Part shown: piece by piece, positions 7,009-12,982 of the stretch | Layout: every line of letters begins with the position of its first letter | Position numbering within the stretch: the first letter of the stretch is position 1 | The notes under the pieces: generated by a model | What the model saw: only the letters and a program-made list of their open reading frames with translations | Database searches by the model: none | Told to the model about the DNA's origin: nothing | Position numbers and translations under genes: made by a program | Source of the DNA: DYJK01 sp964464825 | Lineage (GTDB): Bacteria > Bacteroidota > Ignavibacteria > Ignavibacteriales > Melioribacteraceae | Reading direction: 5' to 3' | Assembly: GCA_964464825.1 (NCBI GenBank) | Contig: CAYXKL010000076.1 | Coordinates: 1-12,982, forward strand | Length of the DNA stretch: 12,982 nt

Positions 7009-7737
7009 ATGCAAAAAATATACGGACGTAAACCAGTTCTTGAAGCAATAAACTCCGGTGTTGAATTAGAAGCTGTTTATGTTGCATTCGGTCAACATAG
7101 TGATATAATCAATAATATTTTTAATGCTGCTAAAAAGCATAAAATAAAAATCTCGCAACTCTCCTTATCAAAATTTGAACAGCTCGCTGAAGGAAAGAAC
7201 ACTCAGGGTGTAATAGCACTAAAAAGTTCACAAAAATATTTTTCTTTAGATCAAATAATATTTTCTGCAAAAAATTCACCTTTTCCTTTATTGCTGCTTT
7301 TAGACTCAATTCAGGATCCTCATAACCTTGGAGCAATTTTACGCACTGCTGAGTGTGCTGGTGTAGATGGTGTGATAATAACAACAAACAATAGTGCTTC
7401 CATAACAGACTTAGTAGAAAAGATATCTGCCGGTGCTGTGTCTCATTTGAAAATATGTAAAGTAAATAATATGATTCACGTTATTGAACAACTTAAAAAG
7501 GAAGGTTTCTGGATTGTTGGAACACATCTTAAAGGAGAAAAAAATTATTCCGGATTAGATTATAAAATGCCCACAGCTCTCATTATGGGTAATGAAGAAA
7601 AAGGAATCCGTAAACTTGTAGCCGATAATTGTGACTTCCTGGTAAAAATACCTATGAAAGGAAAGATTAATTCTCTAAATGTTTCGGTATCCACTGGTAT
7701 AATTCTATTCGAAATTCTTCGCCAAAGAGAAAATTAA
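7009..7737 (+). CDS. rlmB: 23S rRNA (guanosine-2'-O-)-methyltransferase RlmB-like, SpoU/TrmH (SPOUT) family
   Basis: The 242-residue SPOUT methyltransferase has an N-terminal substrate-binding domain (residues 1-80; KIYGRKPVLEAI and the GVIAL junction are typical) and a C-terminal knot domain. Motif 1 is LDSIQDPHNLGAILRT (98-113) with the catalytic Arg112. Motif 2 is IMGNEEKGI (192-200). Motif 3 is INSLNVSVSTGIILFE (220-235), forming the S-adenosylmethionine knot. Family members with this layout methylate the ribose of G2251 in the 23S peptidyl-transferase loop, or a tRNA ribose. The short SpoU N-domain and motif wording favour RlmB, but TrmH-type tRNA specificity cannot be excluded. It lies 36 bases after the unknown gene, probably last in the hisS cluster. 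No hairpin terminator follows; the suf promoter region begins about 50 bases on. Confidence 0.9.
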   Translation: MQKIYGRKPVLEAINSGVELEAVYVAFGQHSDIINNIFNAAKKHKIKISQLSLSKFEQLAEGKNTQGVIALKSSQKYFSLDQIIFSAKNSPFPLLLLLDSIQDPHNLGAILRTAECAGVDGVIITTNNSASITDLVEKISAGAVSHLKICKVNNMIHVIEQLKKEGFWIVGTHLKGEKNYSGLDYKMPTALIMGNEEKGIRKLVADNCDFLVKIPMKGKINSLNVSVSTGIILFEILRQREN

Positions 7738-7786
7738 ATTATTAATCACTTTGGAACGAAATTGTAAAAGATTTGGTTACTATTAT

Positions 7787-7810
7787 AATCTTGACATTTT
7801 TTTCAAGATT
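7787..7810. promoter_or_regulatory. Inverted repeat over the suf promoter, candidate operator
   Basis: AATCTTGA (7787-7794) and TCAAGATT (7803-7810) form a perfect 8-base inverted repeat with 8 bases between. The left arm overlaps the -35 TTGACA and the right arm lies between -35 and -7, so a bound dimer would block RNA polymerase. The site does not match the E. coli IscR or cyanobacterial SufR sites that I know. Confidence 0.5.
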
Positions 7811-7821
7811 GAATAGGTTTG
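7791..7821 (+). promoter_or_regulatory. Promoter of the suf operon
   Basis: TTGACA at 7791-7796, a 17-base gap, then TAGGTTTG at 7814-7821 give TTG-N20-TA-N2-TTTG, an exact Bacteroidota-type promoter that also carries a perfect -35 hexamer. The expected transcription start is near 7827, some 20 bases before the sufB ATG at 7848. AAAAGG at 7837-7842 is the ribosome site. Confidence 0.75.
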
Positions 7822-7847
7822 TACAATAAATTTGAAAAAAGGCAATA

Positions 7848-9326
7848 ATGGACGAAATAAAAGAAAATAATCCCGATGAATTATCGGAGGATATGAAAAT
7901 TCTTGATGACCATATAGGCTCGGATTATAAATGGGGATTTATTACAGATATTGAATCTGATTCTGCTCCAAAGGGTTTGAGTGAGGAAATTGTAAGGTTT
8001 ATCTCGGCAAAAAAACATGAACCGGAATGGATGACTGACTGGCGGCTTAAAGCATTCCGGCATTGGAAAAAGATGGAAGAACCGCATTGGCCGAATGTAC
8101 AATATCCAACAATTAATTATCAGGACATTATTTATTACTCAGCACCCAAAAATAAACCTCAGCTTAACAGTCTGGATGAGATAGATCCTGAATTACTTAA
8201 AACTTTTGAAAAATTAGGCATACCGCTAGATGAACAAAAAATTCTTTCCGGTGTTGCTGTTGATGCTGTATTCGATTCTGTTTCTGTTGCAACAACTTTC
8301 AAAGAAACATTGAAAGAAAAAGGAATAATTTTTTGTCCAATTTCAGAAGCTATTCAAGAATACCCCGAACTTGTAAAAAAATATCTCGGTTCGGTTGTTC
8401 CTTACACAGATAATTTTTTTGCAGCACTTAATTCTGCTGTATTTAGTGATGGTTCGTTTGTATTCATTCCAAAAGGTGTAAGATGTCCAATGGAGCTTTC
8501 AACTTATTTCAGAATTAATGCTCAGGAGACCGGACAATTTGAACGAACATTAATTGTAGCAGAAGATGATTCTTATGTAAGTTATCTTGAAGGATGCACC
8601 GCACCAATTAGAGATAATAATCAATTACATGCAGCAGTTGTTGAACTTGTAGCTCTTGATAATGCCGAGATTAAATATTCTACCGTACAGAACTGGTATC
8701 CGGGTGATAAGGACGGCAAAGGTGGTATATACAATTTTGTTACAAAGCGCGGCGCATGCAGAGGAAAAAATTCAAAAATTTCCTGGACACAAGTGGAGAC
8801 CGGTTCTGCAATTACATGGAAATATCCAAGCTGTATTTTACAAGGTGAAAATTCAATAGGTGAATTTTATTCTGTTGCTGTTACTAACAATATGCAGCAA
8901 GCAGATACCGGTACAAAAATGATTCACATCGGAAAAAATACACGCAGTACAGTTGTTTCAAAAGGAATATCTGCCGGTAAAAGTAATAATTCATATCGTG
9001 GATTAATCAGGGTTGGTAAGAATGCGATAGGAGCGCGCAATTTTACTCAGTGCGATTCAATGCTTATGGGTGATAAATGCGGCGCACACACTTTCCCTTA
9101 TATCGAAGTCGAAAATGATTCTGCTAAAGTTGAACATGAAGCCACAACTTCTAAAGTTGGTGAAGATCAAATTTTTTATTTGAACCAACGTGGTATATCA
9201 TCTGAAGATGCAGTTAATATGATTGTTAACGGATTTTGTAAAGAAGTTTTTAATGAATTACCGATGGAGTTTGCAGTTGAAGCACAAAAGTTACTTGCAA
9301 TCAGTTTGGAAGGTAGTGTAGGATAG
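7848..9326 (+). CDS. sufB: Fe-S cluster assembly scaffold protein SufB
   Basis: The 492-residue protein is full-length SufB, the scaffold subunit on which SUF iron-sulfur clusters are built within the SufBC2D complex. The N-terminal helical part carries EWMTDWRLKAFRHW. The middle has GVRCPMELSTYFRIN and YLEGCTAPIRDNNQLHAAVVE with Cys250. The beta-helix core includes SWTQVETGSAITWKYPS and GARNFTQCDSM. The C-terminal part has DKCGAHTFPYIE with Cys411, then HEATTSKVGEDQIFYLNQRG. Cys250 and Cys411 fall in the same motifs as the two E. coli SufB cysteines (254 and 405) involved in sulfur transfer and cluster binding. GEDQ matches the region of the Glu ligand. No inserted intein is present. It is first in the operon, with the promoter and candidate operator directly upstream. 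Confidence 0.97.
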   Translation: MDEIKENNPDELSEDMKILDDHIGSDYKWGFITDIESDSAPKGLSEEIVRFISAKKHEPEWMTDWRLKAFRHWKKMEEPHWPNVQYPTINYQDIIYYSAPKNKPQLNSLDEIDPELLKTFEKLGIPLDEQKILSGVAVDAVFDSVSVATTFKETLKEKGIIFCPISEAIQEYPELVKKYLGSVVPYTDNFFAALNSAVFSDGSFVFIPKGVRCPMELSTYFRINAQETGQFERTLIVAEDDSYVSYLEGCTAPIRDNNQLHAAVVELVALDNAEIKYSTVQNWYPGDKDGKGGIYNFVTKRGACRGKNSKISWTQVETGSAITWKYPSCILQGENSIGEFYSVAVTNNMQQADTGTKMIHIGKNTRSTVVSKGISAGKSNNSYRGLIRVGKNAIGARNFTQCDSMLMGDKCGAHTFPYIEVENDSAKVEHEATTSKVGEDQIFYLNQRGISSEDAVNMIVNGFCKEVFNELPMEFAVEAQKLLAISLEGSVG

Positions 9327-9419
9327 TTAAAAATAATAGTTAAATAAAATAAACCTCCCCGATATTCTCTCCTTTGTAAAGACGATGAAATTAAGGGGAT
9401 GATCTTTGAAGAGGAAAAA

Positions 9420-10187
9420 ATGTTAAAAATCAAAAATTTACATGCAAGTGTTGAAGGTAAAGAAATTCTTAAAGGAATTGATTTAGAGATTAATTCTGGT
9501 GAAGTTCATGCCGTGATGGGACCCAACGGTTCCGGTAAAAGCACTTTGGCTAATGTATTAGCTGGAAACAGCGGTTATGAAGTTACAGCCGGTGAAATTT
9601 TATTTGAAGGGAAAAGATTATTAGAACTTGATCCCGAAACTAGAGCTAGGGAAGGAGTTTTTTTGGCATTCCAATATCCGGTGGAGATACCTGGAGTTAG
9701 CAATGCAACATTTTTAAAAACAGCATTGAATGAAGTTAGAAAATATAATGGAATGCCTGAATTGACTCCGAAAGAATTTTTAGACCTAATTAGGGATAAA
9801 TCTAAAATACTTGGAATGGATGATACATTAATCAGCCGGTTTGTTAATGTTGGTTTTTCTGGCGGTGAGAAAAAACGGAATGAGATTTTACAATTGTTAA
9901 TGATGAATCCAAAATTAGCTCTGCTTGACGAAACTGATTCCGGACTTGATATTGATGCACTCAAAACTGTTTCGCAAGGTGTTAATCTTTTCAAAAACAC
10001 GAACAATGCTGTATTGCTTGTAACACACTATCAAAGATTACTTAATTATATTGTTCCGGATTTTGTACATGTACTTTATAAAGGTAAGATAATTAAAACC
10101 GGCACTAAAGATTTAGCACTTGAACTTGAAGAAAAAGGTTATGATTGGATCAAACCCGATTTAGTTGAAACCGAAACCGTTAGTTAA
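9420..10187 (+). CDS. sufC: Fe-S cluster assembly ATPase SufC
   Basis: The 255-residue ABC-type ATPase binds SufB and SufD and drives the conformational change needed for cluster assembly. It is cytosolic and has no membrane partner. Walker A is GPNGSGKST (34-42). The SufC-type Q-loop is FQYPVEIPGVSN, the signature is FSGGEKKRNE (146-155), Walker B ends in Asp170-Glu171 and runs into the SufC hallmark ETDSGLDIDAL, and the H-loop His is 203 in VTHYQRLL. The start at 9420 was chosen over an in-frame ATG at 9399. GAGG (9411-9414) stands six bases before 9420, and MLKIKNLHASVEGKEIL is the normal SufC N-terminus. The ATG at 9399 has AAGGGG abutting it with no spacing. The gap to sufB is 93 bases; sufD begins 10 bases after the stop. 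Confidence 0.96.
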   Translation: MLKIKNLHASVEGKEILKGIDLEINSGEVHAVMGPNGSGKSTLANVLAGNSGYEVTAGEILFEGKRLLELDPETRAREGVFLAFQYPVEIPGVSNATFLKTALNEVRKYNGMPELTPKEFLDLIRDKSKILGMDDTLISRFVNVGFSGGEKKRNEILQLLMMNPKLALLDETDSGLDIDALKTVSQGVNLFKNTNNAVLLVTHYQRLLNYIVPDFVHVLYKGKIIKTGTKDLALELEEKGYDWIKPDLVETETVS

Positions 10188-10197
10188 AGGGAAGAAA

Positions 10198-11535
10198 ATG
10201 AATAGAATATCTGGATTTGAAAATATTAAAGAGTGGTACCTTTCTAATTTTAAGATTTTTGAAGAAAAATTAAACGGACAATCATCAACATTTTTACATA
10301 CTTACCGTAAAGAAGCTTTAAATAAATTAGCTGAAATTAATTTCCCAACATTACGTGATGAGGAATGGAAATACACAAGTGTATCTCCAATTCTTAAAGA
10401 TAACTTTATTCCGGTTTCCGGTTTACCAAAAACTAATCTAAGCAAAAATGATTTGAAGAATTATATAATCGGTGGTTTCGATAATTACTTAATGACATTT
10501 GTTAATGGAATATTTAATGAAGATCTGAGCGATCTTTCTGATATACCTCAAAATGTAATTATCAGCAGTATTAATAAAATTGCAAAATCAAATCCTAAGT
10601 TGATTGAAGGCTACTTTAATAAGTATACTAAAATTGATAATGCATTTAATGCATTAAATTTTATTTATTCAACAGATGGTGCACTAGTTGTTGTACCGGA
10701 TAATATTTTATTAGAAAAACCGATACAAATACTTTATTTGAATGGCAGTGAAGAGATAAATGTTCTTTCCACTCCACATAATCTAATTATAGCCGGAAAA
10801 AATTCACAAGTAAAGGTAATTAGTAATTACTCAGGCATAAATGGAAGTTATTATTTAACAAATGCAATAACTGAAGTACATGCAGATGAGAATTCTATTG
10901 TAGATTTTTATAAAGTACAAAATGAAAATGGCAAATCACACCATATAGAAAAAATTCAAGCTTACCAAAAAAAGAAGAGCATATTCAATCAGTACAATTT
11001 TACATTCGGTGGCAGTATTGTCCGCAATGATATTAATTCTATACTTGATGATGAAAATATTGAAACTCATTACTACGGATTGTACTTAGCAAAAGGGAAC
11101 CAACATATTGATAACCATACATTTGTTGATCATGCAAAACCGAATTGTATAAGCAACGAAATTTACAAGGGGATTCTTGATGATAATTCACGTGGTGTAT
11201 TCAATGGAAAAATTATAGTACGTAGAGATGCTCAGAAAACAAATGCATATCAGCAGAATAAAACAATACTTTTATCTAAGAATGCACGGATCGATACAAA
11301 ACCGCAATTAGAAATATTTGCCGATGATGTGCGATGTACTCATGGTGCAGCAATTGGTCATTTAGATGATACAGCAAATTTTTATATACGCACACGCGGT
11401 ATTTCTGACGAACTTGCAAAGTCAATGCTAATACGTGCATTTGCTTATGATGTTGTTGAAACTGTAAAAATTGAACAGTTACGTGATCAGATCAATCACA
11501 TGATTTTTAAACATCTGCAGAGGGTAGAAATTTAA
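10198..11535 (+). CDS. sufD: Fe-S cluster assembly protein SufD
   Basis: The 445-residue SufD is the SufB paralogue in the SufBC2D scaffold, linked with iron entry. The N-terminal part has FPTLRDEEWKYTSVSPIL, typical of SufD (the RDEEWKYT block). The beta-helix core follows. The C-terminal domain has TNAYQQNKTILLSKNARIDT, KPQLEIFADDVRCTHGAAIG with His382 and RTRGISDELAKSMLIRAFAYDV. His382 sits in the CTHGA motif that holds the functionally important His360 of E. coli SufD. The ATG at 10198 is preferred because AAAGGGAAG stands a few bases upstream and the start clears the sufC stop by 10 bases. A TTG at 10165 would add 11 residues inside sufC and lacks support. It is more divergent than SufB and SufC, as is usual. 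Confidence 0.95.
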   Translation: MNRISGFENIKEWYLSNFKIFEEKLNGQSSTFLHTYRKEALNKLAEINFPTLRDEEWKYTSVSPILKDNFIPVSGLPKTNLSKNDLKNYIIGGFDNYLMTFVNGIFNEDLSDLSDIPQNVIISSINKIAKSNPKLIEGYFNKYTKIDNAFNALNFIYSTDGALVVVPDNILLEKPIQILYLNGSEEINVLSTPHNLIIAGKNSQVKVISNYSGINGSYYLTNAITEVHADENSIVDFYKVQNENGKSHHIEKIQAYQKKKSIFNQYNFTFGGSIVRNDINSILDDENIETHYYGLYLAKGNQHIDNHTFVDHAKPNCISNEIYKGILDDNSRGVFNGKIIVRRDAQKTNAYQQNKTILLSKNARIDTKPQLEIFADDVRCTHGAAIGHLDDTANFYIRTRGISDELAKSMLIRAFAYDVVETVKIEQLRDQINHMIFKHLQRVEI

Positions 11536-11588
11536 TTTTGTGATGTACCGTTAAAACGGAACTTAGAATATCAAATAAAGAGTCTGAA

Positions 11589-12839
11589 ATGATAAACACT
11601 ATTCCTGAAGTAAAGAGAAAATTTGATGTGATTGAAGTCAGGAATGATTTCCCGATCTTAAAAAGATTTGTAAATGAAAAACCGCTCGTATATTTAGATA
11701 ACGCCGCTACAACGCAAAAACCGCAGTCAGTAATTGATGCACTTACTCATTATTACACTTACGATAATGCAAACATACACCGCGGACTCTATTTCTTAAG
11801 CGAACTGGCAACGGAACAATATGAAAACGCACGCTTGAAGGTGAAAGAATTTATAAATGCACTTAGCGCTTCAGAAGTAATTTTTGTAAAAGGAACTACC
11901 GAAGCAATTAACCTTGTTGCCACATCTCTCTGCAGAGCAAATTTTTTTAACGAAAATGATGAAATAATTATTACGCAAATGGAACATCATGCCAATATTG
12001 TTCCTTGGCAATTGATCTGCAATAGAAAACAAATTAAGTTAAAAGTAATACCGATAAATGATGATGGTGAACTTGATATTGAATCATTTATATCATTGAT
12101 CAATGAAAAAACCAAGATTGTATCTTTAGTCCATATTTCAAATACACTCGGTACAATCAATCCAATAAAAAAAATTATTGAAATAGCTCATTCAAGAAAT
12201 ATTCCGGTATTGATTGACGGCGCTCAAGCAGCTCCGCACATTAAAATAGATGTTCAGGATTTAGATGCCGACTTTTATGTATTCTCCGGTCACAAAATTT
12301 TTGGTCCTACCGGTATTGGAGTTTTGTATGGCAAAACAGAATTTTTAGAAATGATGCCTCCTTATCAAGGCGGCGGCGATATGATTCGTACCGTAACATT
12401 CGAAAAAACCACTTTTGATGATTTACCAAAAAAATTTGAAGCCGGAACACCTAACATTGCCGGTGGTATTGGGTTGGGTGCATCAATCGATTATTTGAAT
12501 CAGTTTGATCGTTCTGTGCTTATGAATTATGAAGATGAGTTATTGAAATATGCAACAGAAAAACTTCTTACTATTGATAGACTGAGAATCATTGGAACTT
12601 CAAAAATAAAATCAAGTGTTGTTTCATTTGTAATTGAAGGAATTCATCCATACGATATAGGAACTATCATTGATACAGATGGAATTGCAATCAGAACGGG
12701 TCATCATTGTACACAGCCATTGATGAGAAGATTTAATGTGCCCGCTACTGCACGTGCTTCTTTGTGTTTTTATAATACAAAGGAAGAAATAGATAAACTA
12801 ATTATTGGATTAAACAAAGTAAAAAAAATGTTTGCATGA
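11589..12839 (+). CDS. sufS: Cysteine desulfurase SufS (group II, PLP-dependent)
   Basis: The 416-residue class-V aminotransferase-fold enzyme removes sulfur from L-cysteine as a persulfide for SufB. Motifs in order: NDFPIL and VYLDNAATTQKP near the N-terminus, NANIHRGLYFLSE, FVKGTTEAINLVA, the cofactor-stacking His in MEHHANIVPW, the PLP aspartate in IDGAQAAPH, the PLP lysine Lys236 in SGHKIFGPTG, PPYQGGGDMI, KFEAGTPNIAG, and the persulfide Cys374 in RTGHHCTQPLM. The RTGHHC motif with a short active-site loop marks group II (SufS/CsdA), not IscS. Such enzymes usually need SufE or SufU as sulfur acceptor, and neither gene is in this window. It starts 53 bases after sufD; AAAGAG at 11577-11582 is a weak ribosome site. 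A second role on selenocysteine is possible in the family. Confidence 0.96.
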   Translation: MINTIPEVKRKFDVIEVRNDFPILKRFVNEKPLVYLDNAATTQKPQSVIDALTHYYTYDNANIHRGLYFLSELATEQYENARLKVKEFINALSASEVIFVKGTTEAINLVATSLCRANFFNENDEIIITQMEHHANIVPWQLICNRKQIKLKVIPINDDGELDIESFISLINEKTKIVSLVHISNTLGTINPIKKIIEIAHSRNIPVLIDGAQAAPHIKIDVQDLDADFYVFSGHKIFGPTGIGVLYGKTEFLEMMPPYQGGGDMIRTVTFEKTTFDDLPKKFEAGTPNIAGGIGLGASIDYLNQFDRSVLMNYEDELLKYATEKLLTIDRLRIIGTSKIKSSVVSFVIEGIHPYDIGTIIDTDGIAIRTGHHCTQPLMRRFNVPATARASLCFYNTKEEIDKLIIGLNKVKKMFA

Positions 12840-12906
12840 CTAACCCCGGATAAAATCAACCATCCTAAATAAGAGGGAGATAAAGGGAGAGATCGTAAGG
12901 GGCAAT

Positions 12907-12982
12907 ATGATAGACAAAGGAAAATTAGAGCAAGAGATAATTCAAATTCTCAAAACTTGTTACGATCCGGAAATACCTGTTG
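12907..12982 (+). CDS. MIP18/DUF59 family protein (SufT/PaaD-like), 5' part, cut by window end
   Basis: Only the first 25 codons are visible. After the ATG at 12907 the protein runs through KLEQEIIQILKTCYDPEIPV. The helix followed by CYDPEIPV is the N-terminal signature of the MIP18/DUF59 domain, found in SufT, PaaD-type proteins and the N-terminus of some ApbC/Mrp proteins. AAGGGG at 12897-12902 is a good ribosome site four bases before the ATG. In Bacteroidota and Firmicutes a gene of this family commonly closes the suf operon, where SufT helps mature or deliver Fe-S clusters. It starts 67 bases after sufS on the same strand, so it is probably in the same transcript. The total length and any fusion cannot be seen. 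Confidence 0.8.
   Translation, partial: MIDKGKLEQEIIQILKTCYDPEIPV

Noticed and set aside
7787..7810. The inverted repeat before sufB as a terminator of rlmB
   Set aside because: The stem is AT-rich, the T run is in the loop and no T tract follows on either strand, and it overlaps the suf -35 box.
9399..9419. ATG at 9399 as the sufC start
   Set aside because: AAGGGG abuts this ATG with no spacing, and it would add seven residues before the normal SufC N-terminus; GAGG six bases before 9420 is better placed.
9575..10006. Minus-strand open frame of 143 codons inside sufC, and other antisense frames (for example 896-1159, 2778-3011, 3932-4168)
   Set aside because: They lie wholly or mostly within well-identified genes on the other strand or in another frame, are low-complexity in composition and show no domain or ribosome site.
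10165..10197. TTG at 10165 as the sufD start, overlapping sufC
   Set aside because: It has no ribosome site and gives an unusual KPKPLVKGKK leader, while the ATG at 10198 has AAAGGGAAG at good spacing and follows the sufC stop.
11533..11540. TAATTTTG as the -7 box of an internal sufS promoter
   Set aside because: It matches TA-N2-TTTG but has no TTG 20 bases upstream and overlaps the sufD stop codon; AT-rich sequence gives such half-motifs by chance.
1..12982. CRISPR array, tRNA/rRNA genes, insertion sequence or phage genes
   Set aside because: No regularly spaced repeats, cloverleaf-like sequences, transposase or integrase motifs, or long terminal inverted repeats were seen.

Overview
The window is AT-rich, densely coding bacterial DNA. 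It most likely comes from the Bacteroidota/Chlorobiota side of the tree, and an Ignavibacteria-like organism fits best. The main evidence is the promoters: three intergenic regions carry TTG, exactly 20 bases, then TA-N2-TTT(G/C), which is the primary-sigma promoter known from that group. Readable Shine-Dalgarno sequences (GAGGA, AAAGGA, AAGGGG) precede several genes, which suits Chlorobi/Ignavibacteria better than typical Bacteroidetes. The taxonomic call is an inference from motifs and gene content, not from a marker search.

Left part (1-2740). The 3' end of an EamA-type membrane transporter is cut by the window edge. It converges on a minus-strand pair that overlaps by ATGA: an EstD-type alpha/beta-hydrolase followed by a macro-domain (ADP-ribose) protein. 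A 315-base AT-rich spacer follows, then an unrecognised one-pass membrane protein, then a bidirectional hairpin terminator.

Middle (2792-7737). A 566-residue protein with an N-terminal Rossmann motif lies on the minus strand. It is divergent from a plus-strand cluster: PtsN-like EIIA domain, histidyl-tRNA synthetase (hisS), a 171-residue unknown starting with TTG directly at the hisS stop, and the 23S rRNA 2'-O-methyltransferase rlmB. The gaps are 15, 0 and 36 bases, so these four are probably co-transcribed from the promoter at 4642-4672.

Right part (7787-12982). This is a SUF iron-sulfur assembly operon in the order sufB, sufC, sufD, sufS, followed by the start of a MIP18/DUF59 (SufT/PaaD-like) gene cut by the window end. 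SufS takes sulfur from cysteine, the SufBCD complex is the ATP-driven scaffold, and MIP18-type proteins help in cluster maturation or delivery. The promoter at 7791-7821 carries a perfect 8+8 inverted repeat over and just behind its -35 element, a good candidate operator.

Most of the window is ordinary housekeeping sequence. No mobile element, CRISPR array, RNA gene or clearly new system was seen. The most checkable points are the suf operator candidate, the coupled macro-domain/esterase pair and the unknown genes at 2280, 2792 and 6457.
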